In this document: one piece after another, positions 1 through 12,104 of the stretch | How positions within the stretch are numbered: the stretch's first letter is position 1 | Layout of the letters: each line of letters begins with the position of its first letter | Position numbers and translations under genes: made by a program | Notes under the pieces: generated by a model | Seen by the model: only the letters and a program-made list of their open reading frames with translations | What the model was told of the DNA's origin: nothing | Databases searched by the model: none | Assembly: GCA_025738555.1 (NCBI GenBank) | Contig: JAOVFP010000001.1 | Span: forward strand, 5,766,001-5,830,000 | Reading direction: 5' to 3' | Source of the DNA: Cyathus striatus | Taxonomy: Eukaryota; Basidiomycota; Agaricomycetes; Agaricales; Nidulariaceae | Length of the DNA: 64,000 bases

Positions 1-420
1 ATCTATGTAGGTGGGCTAATATATCGGTCTGTTATACTCTGACTGAGGCACTTACTTGCATCGATCTAGATCGAGTCGGTGCTTCATATAATCGACTCGC
101 TCTTCAACGTTCAACTACCATTTAGATGTATAACTCCATATCATGAAGGAGCGCAAATAGGTAAAGTAATAGGAGCTCCAAGTAAATGAAGGTAAGTACT
201 ACTTCAAGTTTATCCGACGAATGCATTTCTGATTCAGTAGATTTAACCTCGGGATGTCGCCTGATTCATGAAGGATACTTAGAATGGCATTTAACGCAGG
301 TAAGACAGCGTCGAAGTTAACCTTTATGATACTCAAGTTACACATATCGAGCGAAATCTTCTCACCTTCAAGGACTGCAATGAATATTTAAAGATAAACT
401 ACAAGCCCTACTCAGCTATT

Positions 421-436
421 AGGCCAATAAATAGCA
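421..436 (+). promoter_or_regulatory. Possible CCAAT / AT-rich promoter element of the P450 gene
   Basis: A CCAAT pentamer (424-428) runs directly into an AT-rich AATAAATA stretch about 50 bases before the P450 start codon. The position suits a fungal core promoter, but this is judged by eye only. Bases 1-420 show nothing else I can name. Confidence 0.3.
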
Positions 437-480
437 GCTCCCATAACCTTTACCGAGGCACTCATCTCTCGTATTCCACC

Positions 481-2779
481 ATGCCATGGGCTCTTGTGTT
501 CATTACTTTAATTTCTGCTTTCCTCTACTTTTATTTCAGATCCTCCAGGGATGATGTTACAACCCTTCCGGGTCCTCCTTCAGAGTCATGGCTATATGGT
601 ACTTTCAAAAGATTTTTCTCTTGACTATACACGCACCAATTAATACTACTTAATAGGAAATACGCTGGAACTTCTCATTCATGTACCCTATGGTGAAATA
701 GAACAATTGTGGCAACGTGCATACGGAAGAGTACATCGCATTAAGGGATGCTTTGGCGTGAGTATTTTTCTCGTCTATCCTGACATCTTGCCACATCTAA
801 GGATTTCTCAAAGGAAAATCGTCTGATAGTCATGGACTCCACTGCTCTACGGTATATAGCCACCAATTCATCGATGTTCAGGCGCCCTTCTTCAATCAGA
901 ATAGCAGCCCAGTTAGCATTAGGTCAAGGAAGCTTGCTGGCTAAGTTTGGTGAGCATTATTATGACTTCTGACAATCACGTTATGTTCTGAAATGTGATA
1001 GGCAACGATCATCGGCGACTTAGAGATGTTATGAATCTTGCTTTTTCCGCCCCAAATATTCGTGCTCTAGCGCCTACCTTTACTAAAGTTGCTGGAGATG
1101 TAAGTGGATTTTTGCTTCTGATAAACGAAGAATGGAACAAAATAACGCCCTTATCATATATAAGCTGGTAGATAGATTGCTTTCTGAATGCGAAAAACAA
1201 GGTCCTACATGCATGATCGATGTGTTTCGATACTTCAACGACACGTCCCTGCAAGCCGTAGGAGAAGGTAAAACATCCTTCCTTGATATGAACCTAATGA
1301 TACTGATCACTTTGTGATAATTTAGGAATTATGGGTTATAATTTCTCAGCCGATGATGAATTTAAGAAGTGCTACGAAAATCTCGTGTGAGCTGAAACTA
1401 GCAAATAGTTTTTTGCGAGTTTATCTAATATCAATAAAGAATTGCCACCGCGAAACGGACGAAAACAGCTATTTTAATAGATGCCATTATTCCGTATCTT
1501 CCCAAACCTATCATTTCCATATTGACATACTTTCCACCGGACGATATGAAGCGAATGCTAGAGCAGCGAGGGTTGGCAGAAAGTATAAGCGATACAATGG
1601 TCAAGCAGAAGCTCGAAGTACAGAAGCTCGGCCTAACAGCAGAGAATGACTTGTACAGTGCACTTGGTAAGTTAGGGTGTTTATCGAATTATTAATATGC
1701 ATTGCTCACGAGTCACATAATAAAGTTCACGTAAATTCGACGGCTGCTGTAAAGATGACATTCCAGGAACTTAAGCAACAATTTGGAGCCCTGAATGCTG
1801 CTGGGGAGGATTCCACGGTAAGTCTGTTGCTTCCTATGATGCCAGCCAGCTGAAGTAGAGTTGAAGGGTAACACTCTATCGTGGACACTTTTTGAACTGG
1901 CAAAGAATTCCGAATTTCAAGAAGCACTGAGAGAAGAGGTGACTCAAGCACAACAGACAGGTCGTATTGACTACGATAAACTCCCTTTCTTGAATTCTTT
2001 CATTAAGGTTAGGGTTCGACTTACGTTTTTATATTCAATGGTCTCATGCAAGATCGGTGGTGTTAAGGAGGTGCTTAGATATTACAGCACTGCTTTAATT
2101 ATTTCCCGTGAGGCAGTACAGAATACAGTAATACCTCTGTCCACACCAGTAGTTACTGAAATGGGAAGGTCGATTACCGAAATAAACATCAGAAAAGGCC
2201 AGTTTATTTATATTCCAATCCACACATATCACAGGTAAGCGTCTTACTAGCTAGGAGCCACGTAGTCAGTGCTGAACTGTTACTTCAAGGTTAACGGAAC
2301 TGTGGGGAGACGACGCAAATGTATTCCGTCCATCTAGATGGACCGACGGTACAAGTCAGCTAGGTGACAATGCAGCAATTGGACCATATGCAAACATGTA
2401 AGTCCCTACATAATTTTTAAAATTTAGCTCTGAATTTCACTACTCTTTACATTTTAGGCTCATTTTCTGGGGTGGAGCATATACCTGCATCGGGTGTGTA
2501 TTACCAGTCACTTGTGCATGCTACTCACTTAAGCATTAATAATCCATGGATTCCAGATGGCGCTTTGCGTAAGTGAATGGACCTAAATAAGAAAAATTAG
2601 CATCTTATTGTTTAAACAGGATTCTTGAGATGCAGATCGTTATATGCGAACTTATTAAAGCCTTTTCATTCTCGACAGATGCCGACTCACCACCAGTATA
2701 TCCCACGCTCGCATTTACATCAGCACCTTCGGATGGAAAGGAGAACTTTGGACTAAAGTTGCGGGTGTCTGCTTTGTAG
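481..2779 (+). CDS. Cytochrome P450 monooxygenase, intron-rich
   Basis: A haem-thiolate monooxygenase, expected to sit in the ER membrane and to need a P450 reductase; the substrate cannot be inferred. The start at 481 gives a hydrophobic N-terminal anchor (PWALVFITLISAFLYFYF) followed by the LPGPP hinge. The I-helix motif AAGEDST is split by an intron near 1816-1866 and continues as GNTLSW. ExxR is EVLR (about 2070), the PERF region is FRPSRW (about 2325), and the haem loop is FWGGAYTCIG (about 2467-2500), split by an intron just after the cysteine and followed by WRFA. The usual arginine of the haem loop is a tyrosine. About ten or more GT-AG introns of 40-65 bases are needed. The join near 1375-1400 is uncertain because the obvious intron there would be only about 24 bases. 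The stop is TAG at 2777. Family is certain; exon edges are approximate. Confidence 0.9.
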
Positions 2780-3170
2780 CTCTTAAATTGGTGGTATATC
2801 ATTCCCTTCTGTATTGTCCACTAACTTCAAGGCGTTTCAAATATGTACAACATTGCAGAGTACTTTAGTATATATCGAAAATACCAATCGGATATAGAAC
2901 ATAGAGTGAGGACAAAAGTTAAGGTAAGTATGAGCCACAAAAAACTATCTCCGTACCAGAGTGGTATGTGCCATGGTAAGTAGAACTTAGCATTCAGCTA
3001 ACATAACTATCCAATGCATATAGAAACAAACGTGATCAAGATCGTATAACTAACTATAATCTAGCCTACTTTAAATCTATTTGTATGCAAGAAATTACTT
3101 TGAGATTATCTGTAGTAGTGATGAAAGCGAATCAATCCAATAACACTGACGTGAAAATACGTAACCGCAC

Positions 3171-4844
3171 TCAAAAATTCTCATCAACAAGCCCCCACTT
3201 CCTCTTGAGCGTCGTCAACGCAAAATCTCTAACCTCAGAAAGAGGAACGACACTCCTTTCTGAATCACCCACAACTTCGAACGGAAACTGACCAACAAAA
3301 CACCACTGCAGGTTCGGAAAGGCCGTTGCATACATCTTTGCAAGGCCAACCATCATTTGACTATGCCACCTTTCCCAAGCAATCGCAGCCATTCGATTTC
3401 GTGTCATAAGCGCACTTTCGAAATCATTTTCGTCATCAGAGAAGTCTTCCACTTCATCTCCTGAGAGGTAGTCACTGACGTTTACTTTTTCGGGCAATGA
3501 TCGGCTATGGTAGTATCCCTCGACGGAACAATCGAGAAGACGATGGCACTGGACGCGGTAGGAATCCCGAGAGAATGCGATAGTTCGAAGGTTGCTCAGC
3601 GGTTTCAGCTCTGCAATGATAACGTTATGGGCAATCTCCCAATCGTGTCTCCAGCCATACTGAGACCCTGCAGAAAGCCATAAATGCTGCAGCGTCCTAA
3701 TCGACCCAATCGCAACCAAGCTCTCTTTCGAAATCATATTTTCAGCCCATGTCAACGAAAGGGACGTCAGGCAAAGGGTGTTAGCCAGAGTTAGAACTAA
3801 CGAATCAAGTATGACCGACGGCAAGGGGTTAGCGATATCGAATGTGCGTATTTGTTGATTGTTCTGGATGAAAGCAATAACTTCGCTATGGGAAGACAGG
3901 AAATGATTTATCCAGCAGAAGTTTTGTAGCGTCGACATATATCCACGATGCAAGAGAAACTCGGAGGTGCTATGGCCCATGGAGTCCATACAGAGTGTGT
4001 CGATGCGTGTATCTGGACCAAGGAGACGAGAGAGGACGCTGTTATCCTCCATTAGCACTGAATCCAGTACTAAATGGCGCAAAGAAGGGAACGTGGGCAT
4101 GTCTGCTGGGAAGAAATGCGGCCATCTCTGCCACCTAATTATCTTCTCCCCCTTCCATACCAACTGTCGTAATGTGCCCGCAACTGCTCGCAAAATGCTA
4201 TTCACGAACAGCACCGTAGTTCCAGAGGGACAATCAGCAGGAATGTACGAGAAATCCAACACTAGAGTTTCGAGATCCCACGAGCTAATCGAAAGAACGA
4301 AGTCGCGGTCGAACTTCATCCCGCTAAGCCGCAAGTGCCTAACGGAGGAAGCAGATATGGTCGAAAATAACGCCTGTTCAGGCGTGCATGTCGATAAATC
4401 TAAAACGTGGAGGTTGGGAAGTGCCTGAAAATTGATGTTGAGCAACCGCTCAGGTGCGTTAGCCGAAACACCCAAAGCTTCCTGATATGTCGGTTGCTGG
4501 CTGCACACTGTAATGCGACGAACGTACACTCCCAGTGAGGGCATACACTCTCCACCGAACGACTCCTCTCCATTAAGGGTTTCCAGAAAGCCAACCGTGC
4601 TCTCCTTCTCGAGTCTGACATCCGCGAACTGGATACACCGCGCAAGCTTTAAACAATCTCTGTCCACCAATGATAGTGACTTGAGGTCCGTAGAATCAAG
4701 GTACCGTGTGACGTTGTTGTATAGTTCCAGTGGGAGCTGGAAGAGGGGGAAGGGGGACGTGAATGCATTAGTGACCCGGTCGACTGTCAGTGGTGCGCAG
4801 GGGACGCCGCTAGGACCGAAAGCGTATGTCGTATTTGAGACCAT
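3171..4844 (-). CDS. F-box protein with degenerate leucine-rich C-terminal region
   Basis: A single-exon protein of 557 residues. F-box proteins are the substrate-receptor subunits of SCF ubiquitin ligases and bind Skp1. The F-box lies at about residues 35-75: FPLFQLPLELYNNVTRYL, then DLKSLSLVDRDCLKLARCIQF. The rest alternates short hydrophobic strands of the LRHLVLDSV and LQHLWLSAG type, as in the LRR-like F-box families expanded in agaricomycetes. A short acidic stretch (GDEVEDFSDDENDFES) lies near residue 460. The gene is convergent with the P450, with about 390 bases between their stops, and I see no other gene there. Codon use and CpG content are normal. The target is unknown. Confidence 0.85.
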   Translation of the reverse strand: MVSNTTYAFGPSGVPCAPLTVDRVTNAFTSPFPLFQLPLELYNNVTRYLDSTDLKSLSLVDRDCLKLARCIQFADVRLEKESTVGFLETLNGEESFGGECMPSLGVYVRRITVCSQQPTYQEALGVSANAPERLLNINFQALPNLHVLDLSTCTPEQALFSTISASSVRHLRLSGMKFDRDFVLSISSWDLETLVLDFSYIPADCPSGTTVLFVNSILRAVAGTLRQLVWKGEKIIRWQRWPHFFPADMPTFPSLRHLVLDSVLMEDNSVLSRLLGPDTRIDTLCMDSMGHSTSEFLLHRGYMSTLQNFCWINHFLSSHSEVIAFIQNNQQIRTFDIANPLPSVILDSLVLTLANTLCLTSLSLTWAENMISKESLVAIGSIRTLQHLWLSAGSQYGWRHDWEIAHNVIIAELKPLSNLRTIAFSRDSYRVQCHRLLDCSVEGYYHSRSLPEKVNVSDYLSGDEVEDFSDDENDFESALMTRNRMAAIAWERWHSQMMVGLAKMYATAFPNLQWCFVGQFPFEVVGDSERSVVPLSEVRDFALTTLKRKWGLVDENF

Positions 4845-6482
4845 TTTCTTGTAACCATGAATAAGTACTTCGAAGTCAAACTGAGAGTAGGTCTTACGAT
4901 GCTGGGGGTACTGACTGCAAAAGAGCGTGACGGGGAGGGAGAGAGGCGTCGCGTCGGTTAGGCGTTAAAAAATTTCTTTTAAGTTCAAATCTTTTCCGAG
5001 CAACGAGGTCGGTCATTAATATCGCGTCCCTGGAGCTGGAAGAGAAGAATCTGAGAAGAACTCACTTATCTTTGACAGGTCGGCTTTGAATCTGACGTAT
5101 TAGGATCTTGGCTGGTATGAACGTGGATTCGGGCGTGCGCCGCTAGAGTCAACACATAAGTGCGCTCCGAGCCCTAATCTTTGTCTATGCCAAGTAAATA
5201 TATACTGGACTCGGGTGGTTATCATTAGATGGTGCGGAACTTGAAAGTCCAGAGCCCCACACTGGTACATTGTAGAAGATCACATGAGACGAACGAAGCG
5301 CTGTGGGTTGGGGTAGACTTCAGGTCGCGGGTACCCTAGAACACCTGCAGGAACGAGCTGATACAGTTCTCCTCCGAACGGAGAGCCTAGTCGCACGTAC
5401 TTAGTAAATTTAGACTCGCGTAGAGCCAAGTTTACGAGATGCAAAACTCTGCGTATGTTTGCCACTGCGCACGTGTCCGATAAGTACGATAAGATAAGTA
5501 GGCATTGGTTGAACTTGGACGAGTCGAACAGTGCCGCGAAGTGGGTACTAGCCACTAAATTGCCATTGATTAATGAATCCTGAAATGAGGACATAAAGTG
5601 GGCGACGAAACAGAAAGAGAATCGGTCGGATTGTTGAAAGGATGTGGATACTTGAATGTTGATGCAGTGCAACTTCAGGGCCGGTTGGGAGCGGCATTTA
5701 GATGGCACTGGCATCCGTAACGATTAAGAAATTGAATCCGAAGTGACCAAACAAAACCTCCTCTCTTACGAGAGACTTGGGTGAGTCAGTTTCAACAGGT
5801 TTCAACGCTCAAACGAAACAGAAACAGCAAGCTACTCAACGGTATGTAAGTATTTATTATATTAGTACCAGTCTAAGAGTCTAAGTGTATGGATTGTGTT
5901 GACCAACGTCTGCGATGGGCCCCTTACTACTTTCCAACTACTTCAACTGTATTCCTATATCGGTGGTTTGCGGTCAAGGTGTTGCAAATATACAACAATG
6001 GAATGCTATAACCTCCGAGTCTGATAATATATACTTACTTACTAACGCAATAATATCCGTCCAAGCCTGAACTGCACCAGTGATCGTTATCTTCTAGGCT
6101 ACCATTGTGAAGTGCCTAAAGTCTTAATCATGTTAAAAAACCGAATAAGCGACGGCTTCTCGAGCATTACGACAATGTATAACGGTCCTAAAATTGAAGG
6201 GCTTCCGCCTCCGGTAGTGAAAACCTTCTTCCAGGCCGGCGCAAGTACGTTCACTGACTGGTGCATTGTCGGTATTAATACGGCGGTACATGGACGGTTC
6301 GGTTGCGCTGTTTACTAACTTATCAAATGGTATATAAGGGCCTAAGATAGGCAGTCAAATGAACATCCTACGTCGTCAGAGTCAGAAGATGCCTATATTT
6401 ATATGGTCATGGTGAGGGTTCACTAGTGATAGGAGACCATAGTAATATGCTGTCATAGGACGCACCGCAAGCTCACAATAAC
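4845..6482. other. Intergenic stretch with one doubtful ORF
   Basis: This holds the F-box promoter side (4845-5000) and AT-balanced sequence. A 144-codon frame on the minus strand (5280-5714) has an F/S-rich middle but no domain I recognise and no clear introns or promoter, so I do not call it a gene. Nothing else is supported. Confidence 0.4.
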
Positions 6483-6582
6483 TCTTTGTTAGTATATCGG
6501 TTAGTACACGCGCCTGTCATGCTGGAGACCAGGAACACCATTGTATTCGCGCGAAAGCTGGGTTCGACTCCCAGACAGAGAG
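6483..6582 (+). tRNA. tRNA-Asp (anticodon GTC) with a 28-nt intron
   Basis: The cloverleaf folds fully. The acceptor stem TCTTTGT (6483-6489) pairs with ACAGAGA (6575-6581), and G6582 is the discriminator. The D stem is GTAT/GTAC. The anticodon stem CGCGC (6509-6513) pairs with GCGCG (6549-6553). The T arm is CTGGG-TTCGACT-CCCAG (6558-6574). The anticodon GTC is at 6516-6518. After A37 (6519) an intron at 6520-6547 occupies the canonical 37/38 site. The A-box TAGTATATCGG and B-box GGTTCGACTCC are present. Confidence 0.92.
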
Positions 6583-6950
6583 ATAAGATTTTCACTTGCG
6601 TTTTTATTACTCATAGTTGTACATCTAAGTATTACAACGCACACTATTATTTTATGTTCTCCGATGCTTTGGATTTTAACTTCTGCAGTGTGTGTTCTTG
6701 CCATAAGTAGTGTCAACATTACCTGGCCAGGATATTTTGAACTAGTTTAACATCGACGACAGGTTCATACTTTTGATAGTTTCACCCTCTCTAGGCTTTA
6801 GTAGGTGAACATGAATGCGAACAAGTATATAATATGGAAATTCAAAATGTTAGAAGATGTCCAGAGATTCAATCAGAGTTTTAGCAGCGGTAGCTTCGCA
6901 GAGTCGTCATGCGTTCCATAATCTACGAGTATATTTCAAAATTGAAATGT

Positions 6951-7020
6951 GGAACGAAGGCGCTTGGTCCAAGAGGTTAAGCGCATTGGAAAGTCGATAA
7001 GTCCCTTTTTTCCTTTTTTG
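6951..7020 (+). pseudogene. tRNA-like 5' fragment with poly-T terminator
   Basis: TGGTCCAAGAGG (6965-6976) matches the Pol III A-box, and the following GTTAAGCGCATTGGAAAGTC resembles the D and anticodon arms of a tRNA-Ser(GGA). There is no T arm or B-box. The sequence runs straight into two T6 runs (7006 and 7014). This fits a truncated tRNA or the head of a tRNA-derived repeat. It is a by-eye call. Confidence 0.35.
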
Positions 7021-7678
7021 GTCAAGGCACGGGAAGATGAAGTAGTTTTTTGTTTATTGTATAAGGTTCAACTTTTTATTCCAGTCAATAGATAGATTTT
7101 GCGCGGCTTCTGAGGGGCGGAGAGACTCGAAGTGATAGCAATCCTGACAATGTTACGGTACTTGAGAGTTGCTTGAGAGATACAGATCCCAGTGAACTAT
7201 GCAGAGTTAAGAGGAGTTGGACAAGTTGAGCGTGCAAGGAGACAAGAGAAGCATGGGACTCCAAGGACCGAGAAATGTGATATGTGATGGGCGAGGTTTG
7301 AATTGAGGGCCTATGAGGTACCCGTACAGCACCGAAATAGATTTTGCGCAGCTCCGACCTGGTTACAGTAGAGTGAGGTTGGCTAGGATAACGGTTTGAG
7401 AGCCGTAACAACGACCTGGATAGAACGACTAACAGTTTGTAAGATATTGTTCTACACCAACGAGAGAGTGCAGTTGGAGTGGAGGTTGCGCCAGATGAAG
7501 GGGAGAGAAAATAAGCGGCATGATGGTGGATCGGAACAAATGTCGCTGTTTACACAGCCACGGATCAAAGGGTGATGTGTTTCATCTCCGCCAGCGGGGT
7601 ACATAGATCAACGGGTGTTCGTAACCTTCCTTCCCAACGTCGACGTTGAGCGTCACTCCCCCCCTCTCAAACCACAGG
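7021..7678. other. Upstream region of the membrane-protein gene; a short duplicated motif
   Basis: ATAGATTTTGCGCRGCT occurs twice (about 7090 and 7336) in a 250-base interval. Minus-strand open frames here show no domain. No gene is supported. Confidence 0.3.
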
Positions 7679-9033
7679 ATGGTCAACGATGGAACCAGCG
7701 GGTCTGGTTCCCGCCTCTTTTCCAACATTCTAAAGTCTCTGAGAGACTGTCGCTCCTATTTTGGTATGTCTCTTCTTCGTGGTTGTTGGGGGGAATGGGG
7801 GCTGATAGTGATATGCTAGGCTTTGCGCTATTCCTTGCTGTCCTTGATCTTATTATGGGGATTGTATTGCTCTCTCGGGTTCCCGCTAATAAAGAACGTG
7901 GGTCTTGTTGTTTGTAGCTTATGAAAGTCGTGCTGAAGGGATGTGTGTAGCGCTGATGTTCACCGTGGTTGTCCTCGCTACGGTTCTGGCTTTCAGCCAT
8001 TTCACCTCTGTGTGCTTCCTGTACGTTCTCTCTGTTATATCGATGTTATGCATCTGAACAGGTCATGGTAGATTCCAGAGGAGGTTGGAGCAGAAATACG
8101 GCAAGTACCCACGCGAGGCAAATTTGAAAGATGTTGGAGGGTCTACAGGAGTAGCTCTACTATTCATCTGTGCGTGCCTCCCTTTGTCTAGTCGACTTTC
8201 CTCTCACACTGTGCCTTGGAGCAGTATCAGGACTATGCACAACGATCCCTCTCCCTTCGCACTGTTACCCGCCTCCATCCACCTCTTCCTCCGTGAAGAA
8301 CGTCCACCTGGAGGCGTTAGGAAGGCTGTCATGTAATTTGATAACTGCCACCTCTGCGTTCTCGTGGTTGGGCGTGTTACTCAGTACGTTCTTTTATTCC
8401 CATCTTTGCCCATCCATCACCCCTCTTCCACCCCCTTTCCTTCGTGTCGTTTTCCTTACTCTCCTTGCACTCCTACACTATATCCTTTCCGGGTACTTTT
8501 GTTCCCTCGTCCTGTCCTCTCCCTCCCGTGCTATTCTTCACTTCCCTCCCTTCTTCACTTCCCTTGATCTTCGTACCCACACTCTCCTACCCCTCCCCTC
8601 CCCTTCTCCCGTACTCAAATTAACTCCCAAACCAACAGTGAGCATAGCAGGCATCACACTCTACATCGAAGTGCAACAAGCCCACGAAGCATCCAAAGCA
8701 CCCCCACCCGTCTTCCCCACAGGCGCAAATCCACATGTGATGCGCTGGCTCGCGCGCACACCTACGCTAGTTAGTCACGGGTCGTCGATGAATGCGAACG
8801 GGATGGGGAGTCTCTCGCGGACGCCTACGAAGGGCAGTTTCGGGAGTTTGTCGAGGACGCCTACGGCGAGTAGTTTTGCTGGTGGGGGTGTGGGGTTGGC
8901 GAGGACGCCTACGGGGGGTAGGTTTGGAGATGGGGGAGGGGCGGATTTGGAAAGGCAGAGTAGTAGTGGGAGTAGTAGTGGTGGAGGGAGGAAGAAGAGG
9001 CCTCCGCCGTTGCATATTCCTGCTTATGGGTAG
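7679..9033 (+). CDS. Four-helix (MARVEL-like) membrane protein with RTPT-repeat tail
   Basis: A multi-exon gene. The first ATG is at 7679 (MVNDGTSGSG), and an intron near 7763-7818 leads into FALFLAVLDLIMGIVLLS, a membrane helix. Further hydrophobic stretches are ALMFTVVVLATVLAF (about 7955), FPLTLCLGAVSGLCTTI (about 8200) and the pair ITATSAFSWLGVLLS / TVSIAGITLYIEV, which become contiguous if the pyrimidine-rich 8381-8637 is an intron. The C-terminal 130 residues are cytosolic-looking and contain RTPT four times, glycine/serine runs and a basic KKRPPPLHIPAYG end. The arrangement resembles basidiomycete MARVEL-type proteins. The exon joins between 7878 and 8160 do not fall into phase, so either exons are missed or the gene carries a small lesion. 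Role unknown. Confidence 0.62.
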
Positions 9034-9560
9034 ATGTATTGTTATGTTGGAATTGAATTGGTGGTTTGGTGCGATTGTCACTGGTGTTGTGTTAGGGAGT
9101 GTGCCAGTGTAGCACCATCTCTCCCTCTAGCACAACAATATCGTCGCCAACATGCGCACGTGAAGCTTTGCAAGGCCTGTGTTGTCAACGATTCACGTTC
9201 AGTCTTGCACTCTCCGCTCTCCGCCCAGCCACCCGCAAGTACTCGATAACGAAATTGCCCGTCGGTCACACTCGCCATTGGCACCAATTGGCACCACCTT
9301 GAAAGTCCGGCCCAACTCAACCCTCCAGGTTGCCTCCAGGCTCCCTGACAAATTTATCGAGCTTTCGCCGAATCCTTCCTCAGACTTAAGCACCTCCTAT
9401 CATCTAGCTGTTCAAACTTCAAACCGCTATCAAAGTACCTATATATCAAGGGGGTGCCTTCCGAGCAATTCGCGAAAGTAGCAGGGGAGGCGTTACGCAC
9501 TGTGACACTTCTCGGATATTTCCGCTAGCCGGTACTGCCGGCTACCCGGAACCTGGTCAT
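9034..9560 (+). repeat. Dispersed repeat family A, CpG-rich copy
   Basis: Bases 9165-9420 align closely with 43275-43545 (shared blocks include TGAAAGTCCGGCC and CTGACAAATTTATCGAGCTTTC). The 3' part (9447-9530) aligns with the reverse complement of 19120-19205. A 45-base tract beside the preceding gene (9031-9080) recurs at 32780-32814. More diverged relatives lie at 27135-27480, 32455-32760 and 50060-50240. There is no coding content I recognise. Confidence 0.6.
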
Positions 9561-10600
9561 ACCCAGAACCTGGTCAATCCTCATCTTGTCGCTTTCACAA
9601 TCGCTTTCCGCCCAGTTTTTTTGTACATATTTGTAGTTAGCTATCATAGTAACACAATACTCAATTTTCGTGGTGAGAGCATATCTGGTTACTGAGAAAT
9701 ATTGCAATGAGTATGTGATTCTGATCAAAGTTGGCTAAATTTAGCATGCAGATTCTCACACGCTTTCTCGAAGACGATTTCTCTGCATTTTCCATCCCCA
9801 TCCTTGTACAACATAGTGTTGTGTAGCTATTTTCGAGCACCCTTTATTCAATGGAGCATCTTCTAATGTAATAATTGCTATATATCTTAGGTTATAATGC
9901 TAATTTTTAGTATAGTAGTAGTAGAATAATAATTTAGTGTCATATCCCGTATCGCCTACCTCCGGACCCCTATGCTCTTACTCCGCCTTTTCCCTTTGTT
10001 ACTCCGGACTTTGATTATGTTCTTAATATTACTTATTGATTACTGTACATAGATTACTCTTGTTTCCTTTCTTCCATTCTACTGAGCTATCCCCTCAGTA
10101 TTGTAGTATACATCTCATAGTGAGTCACTTATCATTCTTAAGTGCGCCACTATCTGTTTTACTTTACACCACCATACACGCTCACTTCTCCGACGCGTTT
10201 TATTATGTTTAATTAGTTATAGTCTTCATTCTACATATGCCTACCCTGACTGTACTTCTCCGCTGGCCTTTACTTACTCCGAGTCTCCAGTATTTAAGTA
10301 GTACTCGATTTGTACTTTAGTCTTCAGTTTTGTATTGAACTACGTCCTCACCCTTTCGTCTGACTTGAGTTACAACTCTCGTCTTCCGTCTCTTGTCTTC
10401 TCCGAAGGGCTTGCCCTTACTCCGAAATCCAGGACCGGGAATCCCAGGGGCACAGCACATAAGCTGAAGCCGAAGTCCTACCCCCTGAGTTATCGTTCTC
10501 CGCTTTCGTCTTACACTCACCCCTCGCTTCTCCGCAGTCACTCTCTCGTACTCCGCCGCCAAGTCAGGCTAGGGGCACGGTTGTGACATTTAGAGCATAT
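9561..10600. other. Gene-free stretch with recurrent CTCCG motif
   Basis: No gene is visible. From about 9960 to 10560 the pyrimidine-rich plus strand repeats ACTCCG/TCTCCG at irregular spacing (for example near 9975, 10003, 10178, 10259, 10276, 10398, 10418, 10497, 10533 and 10551). It may be a decayed simple repeat. Confidence 0.3.
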
Positions 10601-11254
10601 ATATGAAAATCAATACACCACTTGAACAACATGCCTGAAGAGACTAAGGCTTCTGGAAATGGATATATATACATGAACCATCACAGAACATCATAGATCA
10701 GATTTTTTGCGATTTTATTTGCAGTGGTATGCATAGATACAATATGCATGGCCTATTTCATTCTTTATGGTCTATTTGAGAAGAATCTTAAGTTACAGAC
10801 TAAATGAAGCCAATAATTCAACTTAAATAGGATATATCTATGTCTTAATATTGTAGCAAGTCCGCACGAAAGCTGTAGCTTCAATAGAAACATTATACAA
10901 TGGCAATAAGACTGAAAACAACATACTCGTTAGCGACATCAATGAGTTCTAAGCTTAGTCAAAGCTTAGTAATTAATACTAGCTGATACCCTGTCAGGGT
11001 TATACATGTGCTGACCAGGTTCTGGTTACCAAAATCGTCAGGAGACGCCAGAATAAAAATATTCATAGCACGTTAAAGAGAACCTCAAAAATTCTGATTC
11101 AAAGTGTGATAGAATCTAAAATAAATACACAATGCAGCACATACATTTTATGTTCAAAAAATAGACACTGGAATGGACAATTCACATTTTACGCTAGAGT
11201 GACCAGGATCTAGATCGGCAGCAGTAGCTCATTAGTCATGTGACACATCCCGGC

Positions 11255-11953
11255 TAGTGTTGCCATGGTTCGACTCCACTCCACTTGGTTTGACTTTTAC
11301 CAGTTTTATGGAGTTGACAGTGGAAGGGTTGAGTCGAGTTGTGCCTGAGTTATGCACTCGACTTGACTCGCGACTAAGTTATCAACTTAGATATAAATCA
11401 GATGTTATTGAGATTTTTACAAGTAAAACTCACTTTGAATGAAAATATAAATGATATATCCTATTTTATACATGTATGCAGAAACTTACAATGATTTTTG
11501 TGATATGGTTCATGTTTAAAGTCACAATTGTTGTGGAGAGGTGGGAGTGGGAGTTGAAGGAATATAGGCACTTATTGCACAGGGCTGACATTGTGTGTGT
11601 ACACTTGGTGGCGAGTGCCTACCAATAAGTTACTAAAGTAAAGATATGATTCACAACACAATATTCATAAAACACCATAATTAAAGCTAAAAACACATAG
11701 AAATTATCCCTCAATTAAAATGTATGCTATATTGACTTGATATGCAGAACATGCTGCCATATGGGGCAGACTGCGCTGGAAAGCTGATATATGAGATTTT
11801 TTGTGCAACTTAAAGTGACTAAGTTGACTTCGAGTCGACCTCATCTGGAAGTCAGGTCGTGAGAACCAGAAGTCAACAATGTTGACTTGACTTGGCTTTT
11901 TTTGGTCCCACTTGTACGGTTCGCGGTTTTCGAGTTGAACCGTGGCAACACTA
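11255..11953. mobile_element. Non-autonomous hAT-type element (MITE copy 1)
   Basis: The element starts TAGTGTTGCCATGGTTCGACTC and its right end is the inverse of TAGTGTTGCCACGGTTCAACTC. It is flanked by 8-bp target duplications ATCCCGGC (11247-11254) and ATCCTGGC (11954-11961), which differ only by one C-to-T change at a CpG. An 8-bp duplication and a TAG-type terminus are typical of hAT transposons. The 699-bp interior has no transposase but repeated GACTT/GTCGA motifs near both ends. Confidence 0.8.
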
Positions 11954-11961
11954 ATCCTGGC

Positions 11962-12104
11962 CACTGATAGCACGCAACACGCTTGGAACACATTTGGAAT
12001 GTGCATTTCATTCACTCTCTGCACATCACAATAAAACAACTGTAACACTTAAAAAATAATTAATTAGACCTATATTACTCTACATATATTTACTACAAGT
12101 ATAT
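11962..12104. other. AT-rich spacer 3' of the decayed transposon gene
   Basis: No feature was seen in this short AT-rich spacer, which separates the MITE from the C-terminal exon of the transposon gene. Upstream, 10601-11254 is likewise without a gene and marks the start of the CpG-poor block. Confidence 0.3.

Noticed and set aside
5280..5714. 144-codon minus-strand frame
   Set aside because: No domain, promoter or splice context; could be chance in CpG-rich DNA.
8364..8640. Hydrophobic-looking frame through the pyrimidine-rich tract of the membrane-protein gene
   Set aside because: Better explained as an intron; the Leu/Pro/Ser content comes from CT-rich DNA, and removing it joins two real helices.
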